Below are positions 34,522 through 42,919 of a stretch of 64,000 nt of DNA, piece by piece; within the stretch, counting starts at the first letter, position 1, and each line of letters begins with the position of its first letter. Source of the stretch: Anopheles merus (lineage: Eukaryota; Arthropoda; Insecta; Diptera; Culicidae); contig NC_054081.1 in NCBI RefSeq assembly GCF_017562075.2, positions 18,068,549-18,132,548 of the forward strand. Reading direction: 5' to 3'. Position numbers and translations under genes: made by a program. The notes under the pieces were generated by a model. The model did no database searches, was not told where the DNA came from, and was given only the letters and a program-made list of their open reading frames with translations.

Positions 34522-37500
34522 ATGGATCAACGGTTGGGTCAGTTTTCTGGGGTAAAATGGAGTAAGCTGCGCATGGCGCTGGCCGTTCTGGCCCTAGCGA
34601 TCGGTACGACCGGCGCATATCGAGTCGGTGTAGGCCGCGCAGACTGCACTGGACCGTCGGTGGAGATAACGTTTGTAAGTATGCATCGGTTCGCCCCGCC
34701 AATCCGCCCCTTAACGGTCTGATTCCGCTTTCAGATGGGCTACGCGCAGGTGACGCAGCGCGGAACCGGCATCCATCTGCGCCAGTACGCGCGCTCGTAC
34801 GTCATCGAGGACGAGAGCGGCACACGGGTGGTGTTCGTCAGCGTCGACGCGGGCATGATGGGGCACGCGGTCAAGCGGGACGTTCTGGCCGTGCTGCAGA
34901 AGAAGTACGGCGAGCTGTACACGCACGCGAACGTCGTCATCAGCGGCACGCACACCCACTCGACGCCGGGCGGCTTCCTCATGTACCTACTGTACGATCT
35001 GACCTCGCTCGGCTTCGTGCCGGAGACGTTCAACGCGCTCGTGCACGGCATCGCGCAGAGCGTCATCCGCGCCCACAACAATCTGGTCGAGGCGCGGCTA
35101 TACGTCGCCGAGACGGAGGTGCTCGAGGCGAACATTAACCGCAGCCCGAGCGCGTATGAGAACAACCCGGAGGAGGAGCGGGCTCAGTACCGGCACAACG
35201 TGGACAAGACGCTGGTGCAGCTGCAGTTCGTGCACGCGCGGACCGGCGCACCGTTCGGCGCGATCAACTGGTTCGCCGTCCATCCGACCTCGATGAACAA
35301 CACGAACCGGCTGGTGTCGAGCGACAACGTCGGGCTGGCGGCGATCCTGCTCGAGCAGGAGCGTAACCCGGGCGCGCTCGTCGGCAAGGGTGACTTTGTC
35401 GGTGCGTTCGCGTCCAGCAACCTCGGCGACGTGTCGCCCAACATTAACGGGCCGAAGTGCGAGAAGACGGGCCTACCGTGCGATGTGCTCACGTCATCCT
35501 GTCCGTCCGGCGCTGGGGCCTGCTTTGCGTCCGGCCCGGGGCGCGACATGTTCGAAAGCACGGAGATCATTGCCGACCGGCTGTACCGGGCGGCCGCCGG
35601 CCTGCTCAGCACGCGCACGACGAAGGCACGCGAAGTAACCGGCCCGGTCGCGTTCGTGCACCAGTACGTGGACATGACGACGGCCGAAACGGTACACTTC
35701 GATCGGGCGACGCAAACACCGGTGCGGGTGCGCGGCTGCCTGCCCGCGATGGGGTACAGCTTTGCCGCCGGCACGACCGATGGGCCCGGCGCGTTCGACT
35801 TTCAGCAGGGCACCATTACGGACAATGTGCTGTGGAATGCGGTGCGCGACTTTATCGCGGAACCGACGCAGGACGACAAGGACTGCCAGGCGCCGAAGCC
35901 GATCCTGCTGGCGACGGGCCGGGCCCGCTTCCCGTACGACTGGCAGCCGAAGGTGGTGCCGACCCAGCTGCTGGTGGTGGGCGACTTCGCCATGGCGGCT
36001 GTGCCGGGCGAATTTACCACGATGGCGGGCCGGCGGCTGCGGTCGGCTGTGGCTCGCGCCTCGGTGGCGGCGGGCGGTCGCGACCTGCAGGTTGTCGTCG
36101 CCGGGCTGTCCAACATGTACAGCAGCTACATTACCACGCCGGAGGAGTACGAAATCCAGCGGTACGAGGGTGCGTCCACGCTGTACGGACCGCACACGCT
36201 CACGCTCTACCTGGAGCAGTACAAGCGGCTAGCGGGGGCGCTGGTGCGCAACGAAACGGTACCGGCCGGCCCGACGCCACCGTACGAGGACGACAAGCAG
36301 ATATCGCTCACGACCGGCGTCATCTTCGACTCACACCCGCTCGGTAAGGAGTTCGGCGACGTGAAGGTACAACCGGAGGCAGCATACGAGCGGGGTGCCA
36401 CCGTCAGTGCCGTGTTTATTGCGGGCAATCCGCGCAACAATCTGATGCACGACAAGAGTTTCTTCACGGTCGAGCAGCAGCAGCCGGACGGCAACTGGAG
36501 TGTGGTCGCTACCGACGCCAACTGGGAAACAAGGTATGCATGCCGAGGGGCGGTTTAGGAACTCGATCTGGATTAGTGAGGTGCTCTCTAGAGCGCACCC
36601 ACGGCTCCGGCTATTGTTAGTCCGATTCCGACTTCGGCTAAATCGCTAGTTCCCGGAGCAGGAACGAATGGCTTGGAGCATCAAGTATTTTAACAAGGAT
36701 ATGTTTGAAGTAATGATGCAAGCCACTTTTGAGACAGAGGTCACAACTAGCGAGCAGTTAATGCGTATACTTGTCACGGCGTGTAATGCGACGATGACTA
36801 AACGTAAGAGGTACACTCCTAACAGGAGTGCATTTTGGTGGACGTTGGCCATTCGCTAGTTCCTCACTAGTTCCCGGAGTCGGAGTCATCCAGAGTCGTT
36901 CAGAGTCGTCGGCAGTTGTCTATAGTCGTCTGGAGTTATTCGAAGTCATCCGGAGTCGTGCAAAGATGCCTTGAGTCGTCGGGAGTCGCCCGGAGTCGGC
37001 AGGAGTCGTCCAGAGTCGATCGGAGTCTAATAGATCCGTCCGGTGCAATGTTCTAGTGATCAGGCATTTCATTTTGTTGTGTTTATTTGTTATTCACTTT
37101 GCGTGTGCGTGTGCCTTTGTTTTAAAGACCGAGTCCAGGGAACTTCAGAAGACTCCGGAAGACTCCGAATGAATCCGGATGACTACAGAAGACTCTGATT
37201 CAGAGCGACTCCGGACAGTTCCGGACGGATCCGGACGATTCTGAACGACTCCGAATAATGCTGGGCGTAACTACCTTCCAGAGTCGGTTCCGAAATTATC
37301 GGAGTCGGATCGGAGTCGACTCCGGATTTTTGCCAACTTTACCCATCACTAAGCTGGATACTAATGGTTGTGTTTTGTTGTCCTTCATAGGTTCCGCTGG
37401 GAGCGCACCTCGACCATATTGGGTTTCAGCGACATCGAGTTCAGCTGGACGATAGGACCCAACACATTGGACGGGCTGTACCGCTTCCGACACTTTGGCT

Positions 37501-37568
37501 ACTACCGCTACATACTGGGCGGTGTCTACCCGTACGTGGGTGCAACCAACGCCTTCAGCGTCAAGTGA
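34522..37568 (+). CDS. CDase: Neutral ceramidase (3 exons, 709 aa)
   Basis: Exons are 34522-34674, 34735-36533 and 37391-37568. The joins restore ...EITF/MGYAQVTQRG and WETR/FRWERT. N-terminal hydrophobic residues 16-32 form a signal peptide, so the enzyme is secretory. The enzyme splits ceramide into sphingosine and fatty acid (family knowledge). Visible motifs are SGTHTHSTPGG with His124 and His126 and AVHPTS with His234 (zinc ligand candidates). SNLGDVSPN holds the catalytic serine, Ser285. Glu477 in VPGEF and Tyr513/Tyr516 match the remaining zinc ligands. The C-terminal third (from about residue 560) is the Ig-like ceramidase domain ending in ATNAFSVK. The length fits insect family members of about 700 residues. 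The coding sequence is much richer in GC than its flanks. Intron 2 is almost wholly a hAT-like element. A large antisense open frame over exon 2 is a shadow. Confidence 0.96.
36668..36859 (+). pseudogene. LINE ORF2 fragment captured inside the hAT-like element
   Basis: An open frame of 63 codons reads YFNKDMFEVMMQ, then LVTACNATMTKRKRYTPNR and FWWT. This matches the spacer between endonuclease and RT in R1-type LINEs, where C(D/N)ATM and a WW pair are typical. It is flanked by repeated CGCTAGTTCC (36648 and 36855), which may be its target duplication. It is not a host gene. Confidence 0.6.
36874..37041 (+). repeat. Decamer array GGAGTCGTCC
   Basis: About 16-17 degenerate copies with an exact 10-base period (for example GGAGTCATCC, AGAGTCGTTC, GGAGTCGCCC). 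It forms one arm of an inverted pair inside the hAT-like element. Confidence 0.85.
37142..37262 (-). repeat. Complementary decamer array GACTCCGGA
   Basis: The same decamer in reverse orientation (GACTCCGGAA, GACTCCGAAT, GACTCTGATT, and so on), again with a 10-base period. It is separated from the first array by a roughly 100-bp spacer, so the two could pair as a long imperfect hairpin. Confidence 0.8.
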
Positions 37569-37893
37569 TGGGCGAGCGCATCGGTCACTCCCTCCTCATT
37601 CGACGCCATAGCAGTTAGGGAGTGAATTGTGAAAAGATAGACGAATGTTGAGGCGAGAATTCTAAGGTAAATCAATAGGTTGGTGGACCCAATAGGAATG
37701 AATGTATCTATATGTGTGTGTGAGTGCGAGCGCGCCTGGGAGAGGAACAAGATGGTAACAAACAAAAGGAGGAAGGAAAAACAAAACAACAAAACATTCC
37801 ACACCTATTTTGCAAACCAAATAGACTAGTCACTGGATCATTAAGGCGCTTAGCTAGAAGGATAATGAATCGATTTTGAATTATTAGATTAAA

Positions 37894-37899
37894 AATAAA
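37894..37899 (+). terminator. Poly(A) signal of the ceramidase gene
   Basis: AATAAA, repeated as AATAAATAAATAAA, lies about 325 bases after the stop codon and just before a LINE insertion at 37955. Position and repetition make it the likely 3' end signal. Confidence 0.6.
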
Positions 37900-37954
37900 T
37901 AAATAAATCAAAAAAAAATTAAACACATTATTAAAGACCAATGTTTTAAAGCGT

Positions 37955-38142
37955 CCACAAGGACAGAGTAGGCGTGGTAGGCCTAAATTGAGGTGGCAAG
38001 ATGGCGTGGAGGCGTCCGCCATTAAGGCCGGGATAACGGACTGGCAGACGAAGGCGCGAGACCGTGAGCGGTTTCGGACACTCCTGAAGCAGGCCAAGAC
38101 CGCGAAGCGGTTGTAGCGCAGGATAAGTAAGTAAGTAAGTAA
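37955..38142 (+). mobile_element. 5'-truncated LINE 3' end, copy B, with target-site duplication
   Basis: The sequence matches copy A (9308-9477). The frame reads LRWQDGVEASAIKAG, then RERFRTLLKQAKTAKRL and a stop, followed by a GGA(TAAG)n tail. The 12-mer GTTTTAAAGCGT occurs at 37943-37954 and at 38143-38154, a clear target-site duplication. Only the last 188 bp of the element were inserted. Confidence 0.88.
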
Positions 38143-38154
38143 GTTTTAAAGCGT

Positions 38155-38935
38155 AGCTATCGCACTAACAAGCAATGGTGTTTTTGTTACTTTGTTAATT
38201 TATGTTAATCATTTTATTATTAATTTTATTAATTTTATTTTATTAATCATTTTTATGTTTTTATCATTTTTTCATCATTTTTTTTGTTTCTCACAACAAT
38301 GGTTTTTATGAATTGAATTTTACCCAATTGACATTTTATAGCTCGAATTTTTTCCCTGTACCAGCCTGAGGGAGCTTTAGAACAAGTAAATTAAAACCGA
38401 CTGTGATATGACTTTTTTGTTGCTTTCTTCATTATCCTTTGGGTAATAATGTGTTCACTCCTTATCATTGGTCATATAGTCAACAGAACTGTGTTTTTTC
38501 AATCTTTTTGCAGCTTTTCTCCCCATGTAGGGTGCATGTAAGATTTCATTCCCCACTCACAAGCTCATGAGCGGAAGAACAGTGTGGCAACCCAAGGTAT
38601 TTATTGAATTTTGATCAAAAATTCCTTCCCAAAAAAGTCAAAATTCCCCCCTTGGGAGTAATTTAGCAACGGTAGCAAACTGCTGTGATAGAAGATGGTC
38701 GAATTTTGGTGCTTTCAACACGGTTTATTTTGAGTTCCATTCGAGCATATCACGGTTGTAATTTTAAAAACAACTGTCACTTGGGTTGGGATGTTATTTG
38801 GGTAGCCTTAGCAATGAAAGCTAAAAAAAAATATCAAAGCTTGTGTTGTTCTAAAAACGTTCTTAGAAAGCTTCTTCCACGAAAAGCTCGTACATATACA
38901 ATTATCAATTCAGCGAAAGAGACACACAAAAAAAG
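38155..38935. other. AT-rich intergenic DNA, nothing recognised
   Basis: T-rich, low-complexity sequence (38195-38290), then featureless DNA. No coding pattern was seen. Confidence 0.5.
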
Positions 38936-38948
38936 AAAGAGAGATAGA

Positions 38949-39000
<52 letters not shown>

Positions 39001-39047
39001 TAGAAAGATATAAAAAGAGAACGAGAGAGACAGAACGAGAGAGAGAT

Positions 39048-39140
<93 letters not shown>

Positions 39141-39150
39141 AAAAGAAAAA
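38936..39150 (+). repeat. GA microsatellite, about 200 bp
   Basis: Long GA runs with GATA and AAGA interruptions. They create artefact Arg/Glu and Ser/Leu reading frames on the two strands. Confidence 0.95.
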
Positions 39151-39222
39151 CCAACATGAGCGTATTTCCTAACAGATTTGCTAATATTTAATGTTTATTA
39201 TACAATATATTTTTCTAATGCT

Positions 39223-39250
39223 TCAGGGATGTCAAACACAGCCTGCGTCA
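39223..39250 (+). mobile_element. hAT-like terminal sequence
   Basis: CAGGGATGTCAAACACAGCC resembles the left terminus of the element at 13217 (CAGCGATGTCAAACTCAGTT). The partner end was not found, so it is a fragment. Confidence 0.4.
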
Positions 39251-39268
39251 GCTGCAGTTGTTGAATGC

Positions 39269-40053
39269 AGGGTTTTCCGAGTGCCTTTCCAATGTAAATA
39301 GCATTATTTACATTATTAGCATTAAATAGTTGTCACGTGTTGTAACTAAAGGCTCTCCTTGAGATACGCTTTTCATACGGATCTAGAAGAAACCGCGTGT
39401 ATCCGCGTGAAATATTGCTATTTATTCCCCATTTTTTTTTTTTTTTTGAAGTGGTAGATTTAATCTGCACAATCTATGTCATTTTATACGATTCTAACCC
39501 AATATTACAACTTTGTAACTTTTTTAATGACTTTTGAAATTAGATCACAAGAAATTTATTTTGCATTTGACAGTTGATTACTCATTGCGATCAACTGGTA
39601 ATTAAAAAAAACGCGTATCTCCGAATGCGCACATAAGAGAAACCGTACATATCGGAGACTATCTGTATATCGTAACAGTTTCAGCTCAACCACATTATTT
39701 TTATCATGTTACAAAGAACCGTCGAACACAATCCAGATTGTATCGTGTTAAATATCGAGTGAAAGTACTGAAAAATTGCAGGGAAATTCAAGCCAATTCC
39801 TAATGTTAACAGCATGACAGGGTTTTCTGAGTCACTTTCCAGTGTAAACAGCGTAATCGACACAAGTTCCAATGTCATTAGCATTTGATAATGTTTACGA
39901 GACAATATACAATATTATAATATATTACAATTATTCCACACGATTTTCAACAATTCCTCATGAAAAAGATCTTCGGAAATTGTACTCGTAAAAAAGCATC
40001 AAAGTTAGAAGAGTTCAACGGTATGAAATATCATACTAAAAGATGTTCAGTAT
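39269..40053. repeat. Remnants of the CAGGG MITE family
   Basis: CAGGGTTTTCCGAGTGCCTT (39269) and CAGGGTTTTCTGAGTCACTT (39821) begin stretches related to the termini of the MITEs at 31345 and 42539, with AATGTAAA/AGTGTAAA downstream. They are fragmentary, so individual copies cannot be delimited. Confidence 0.45.
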
Positions 40054-40597
40054 TCAGGGTATTTCGAGCCAATTGTCAATGTCAACAACATTTTTCATTG
40101 CTTGCGAGGTGTTTTTCAACACACGTTAAATGTTGTATTTGCATTACACATATTTTTCAGTTCTTTTGCATGATTTTGAACACGTTCTACGTAAGAGTTT
40201 GACAATTTTTTTTATGATGTGTTGAAAATCATGAGTGGAATTTAATTTTTATGCCAATATGTGATATGATATGTAATATTTGACCCGTCAACGGGTGATG
40301 AGATCCGACTTCAAACTCTGGAGAAAAAACGATGACAGCAGCCCGTTGAAGTTTTGAAAATCGTGCTGAAGAAATTACAAATTTTTATGGTGGAAATGAA
40401 ATACCAGATCGATGTGGAATAACATTTTGCAAGCAGTGAATATGAATGTTTACATTTGAAACTGACTCGGTGGAGCGGGGCCCCAACGTCCATCACCCAT
40501 GGGCCCCTTCTTGCTAGCTAACCCCTCATTGACGGGACCCCGCAATTGCTTACTTTGCTTACCGTTAAAATTGCCACTGCCAACATTCGATAACTTT
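40054..40597. mobile_element. CAGGG MITE, copy 2, interrupted by a hAT-type MITE
   Basis: The left end CAGGGTATTTCGAG and internal AACATTTTGCA, GTGAATATGAATGTTTACAT and GAAACTGACT follow copy 1 (31345-31684) closely. After GAAACTGACT the alignment is broken by foreign sequence (40467-40579) and resumes with ACATTCGATAAC. The right terminus is lost. Confidence 0.6.
40467..40579 (-). mobile_element. Short hAT-type MITE nested in the CAGGG MITE
   Basis: The reverse complement begins CAGTGGCAATTTTAACGGTA and continues AGCAAAGTAAGCAATTGCG, nearly identical to the left end of the element at 50916. The other end is degenerate and no target duplication is visible. Confidence 0.65.
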
Positions 40598-40629
40598 TAA
40601 CACGCGATTCGAGTTTCAAAGGGAGCAAA

Positions 40630-41420
40630 TGTTATCACGATATCAAATGTACTTGAGAGCGTTAAAAAGTGTTAAGTAAGAGCTACCCCCATGAACCGTG
40701 TTTCAGAATTGCCAGCTAGGTAATATGAAGATGTAGAAAAATAAATTCAGACTCTGAAATTCGAAAGCATACTAATGTTTCCTCATTATTAGTCAATACA
40801 CCACCCTTCGACCCCACGATTCACATGATTATTACGTAAGTGGTGCTGCTGTTAAGTTTGGAGTAGTTGTTTCATCGCCTCAAGATGGTACTGCTGTTGT
40901 TTTATGGCTTAACTCAAGTATACAACAGATTGACTATATTTTGGCGAATTTCAATAAAATAATTATTATGCTCAATACAAGATCCATTTATGTCATAGCT
41001 GTAATCATTAGGCTGATGTGTAGTGAATCTCTGTAGTGAATTGTGGACCACGCTTGCGATATCTAGTGCGAAGGATGTCTTAAGCGTGCTGACGTTGAGA
41101 CAACAACTGATGCGTTTGTCCTGTTAAATACTGCAGTTGCGATCAACATTGCTACGCTTGCGAAATTAAGTAAAAACCCTCTATCAAGGTTCATGATGAA
41201 GCAGTAAATTAAAAGGGCTGGAAAAAGGTGTAGGGCAATGTTCAGAAATTATAAAGTGGTTCAGGTGCTGGTGTAGTTCATTCATTGCTGATTCATTGGG
41301 TAATGTCATAAATAGATTCACATTATCTGGAAGTATAAGGAATTTATTTACAGGTAGTACGTAGGCCTGATCATTGATAGATAGGTTGAAGAGTAGTTGG
41401 CATGCCGTAGCTTAGAAAAG
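40630..41420. other. Intergenic DNA, nothing recognised
   Basis: AT-rich, without coding pattern or recognised element ends. Confidence 0.45.
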
Positions 41421-41424
41421 GGCC

Positions 41425-41560
41425 ATTGCACAGTCGTCAACTCGTACGACTTAACAACATGTCCGTCATGGGTTCAATCCTCATGTGGACCGTCCCCTCA
41501 TAGCAAGCACTTACCATCCGGCTGAATAGAAGAGGTTCTACCAATCAAATATAGCTTTAG
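41425..41560 (+). mobile_element. tRNA-derived SINE, head similar to SINE200
   Basis: ACAGTCGTCAACTCGTACGA, then a B-box-like GGTTCAATCC (41471-41480) and CCGTCCCC. The body differs from the 3066 and 41588 copies (CCATCCGGCTGAATA), so it is a second subfamily, shared with 63748. Confidence 0.65.
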
Positions 41561-41587
41561 CTAGTTTAGGAGCTAGCTAGGTTGTGT

Positions 41588-41788
41588 TCTTCTTTGACAC
41601 AACAACCGTTGTCGGTCAAGGCCCTGTCTGTATCCACTAGTGAAGTGAGCTTGGCTTTCAGTGACTTATTGTTACCATAGCAGGATAGTCAGTCCTACGT
41701 ATGGGGCACGGTCTATTCGGGGCTTGAACCCGCAACGGGCATGTTGTTAAATCGTTCGAGTTGACGACTGTACCACTAGACCGGCCCG
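41588..41788 (-). mobile_element. tRNA-derived SINE (SINE200-like), near full length
   Basis: On the minus strand: GGTCTAGTGGTACAGTCGTC, B box GGTTCAAGCCCC, and a body ending in AAAGAAGAA. It is the cleanest copy in the window. It lies tail to tail with the plus-strand SINE just upstream. Confidence 0.82.
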
Positions 41789-42504
41789 TAAAATACATTT
41801 CACCAAAATAGGGGTCCTTTCCGTTTTAAGTTCTTAGGCTAAAATTTCAGCCTGTCAGCTATTTGTATTGTATAGCAGTTTTCGAGCAGCTATCTATGTC
41901 GGTACAATATACAGGTGGGCTTATCCCAAGGTGTATGAATTTAGAAGACTGATTTTTATCATTTCTGTTTCTGAATGAAGATTATAAGAGTGTTTTGTGT
42001 ATTCGTCAAGCCTCCAGAAAGCTTGTTTGAGCACTCACTTTCACCCGTCCTGTCAAAAAGTGATGTTCATACTTGGTTATAAAAAACAGGCTACAAGCTA
42101 AAACTACATACACTTTGATTATATATTCCAACACCTGATCTTTTTAATGCACCTTGGGATAAATGTAAACACCACCTTTTTCTGCCATTTTTTGGAGCAA
42201 GTACTCGAATCTAATTCTAGCTTTGAGGCTAGAATAATCTAGACTGAAAATCGCAGGCTAGTTTTGTGTGTGTGTTTTTTTTTTGTTTTATTTATTTATT
42301 TATTTATGATTTCAGCCTCCAGCTGTCAAACTCCATACAAAAAGCTGACTAGAATCGTGAAGGGCCCCATAAATGGAAACTCGAATGATCTGTCAATGGT
42401 TGCTCGGTATGCGCTCGACATTCATTTGAAAATGTTGAATAGGCATTTTACGGATTGGAAATGAAGCTTACAGCGTTGAACTGACTAGAGAAACACTGTA
42501 AAAT

Positions 42505-42533
42505 TGTGGCGGGCCATATTTTGCCGAGCGCTG
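42505..42533 (-). mobile_element. Orphan hAT end, reverse orientation
   Basis: The reverse complement starts CAGCGCTCGGCAAAATATGG and continues CCCGCCAC, similar to the end at 32023. It abuts the MITE at 42539. Confidence 0.5.
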
Positions 42534-42538
42534 CTATA

Positions 42539-42917
42539 TAGGGTTTACCAATTCAGCTTGAAACGTGGACAGCGTTATTCACCGTAGGCAATATGTTTTA
42601 TACATCTGCCACATTTGCCTTTTGCATCAAAATCAATTTTCAATTCTTCCTCATGGTTTTGAACACATGACAAAGTCAATTTCAACTGTAAAACTCTGCC
42701 CAGCTTGTGACTTGTTCAAAATCATACCAAGGAATTTAAAACTTATTGTGATACATTATGTGACTGTTGTTGAGAATTATGAGAAAGAAATTAAATTGAC
42801 AGTCATTGAAAATTATGTGAAATAACTGAAATTTTACTGTGATGCTAATACAATAAATGACAGCTCGTAAGCAGTACAAAATGTTGTTGACATTGGAAAT
42901 AGACGTGGAAAACCCTG
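42539..42917. mobile_element. TA-flanked CAGGG MITE, copy 3, 379 bp
   Basis: The left end is TAGGGTTTACCAATTCAGC. The right end, reverse-complemented, is CAGGGTTTTCCACGTCTATT. TA dinucleotides flank both (42537-42538 and 42918-42919). Internal TTGCATCAAAAT is shared with copy 1. Confidence 0.7.
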
Positions 42918-42919
42918 TA

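Larger units (their letters stand above)
36574..37351. mobile_element. hAT-like non-autonomous element filling ceramidase intron 2, 778 bp
   Basis: The left end is TAGTGAGGTG. The right end, reverse-complemented, is TAGTGATGGGTAAAGTTGGC. The flanks ATCTGGAT (36566-36573) and AGCTGGAT (37352-37359) match at 7 of 8, as expected for a hAT insertion. Inside lie a LINE coding fragment (36668-36859) and two decamer arrays in opposite orientation. Without the element and one target copy the intron would be about 71 bp. Confidence 0.78.

Noticed and set aside
35184..36347. Large open frames in other frames and on the minus strand over the ceramidase gene
   Set aside because: Shadows caused by the high GC codon bias of exon 2.
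36874..37041. Regular short repeats that could suggest a CRISPR array
   Set aside because: The period is 10 bp with no spacers, in a eukaryotic intron inside a transposable element.
38685..39191. Open frame of 168 codons rich in Arg/Glu
   Set aside because: Translation of the GA microsatellite.
41588..41788. A/B-box sequences suggesting tRNA genes (also at 3066, 41425, 60042 and 63748)
   Set aside because: They lack a cloverleaf with paired acceptor and anticodon arms and belong to repeated SINE units.
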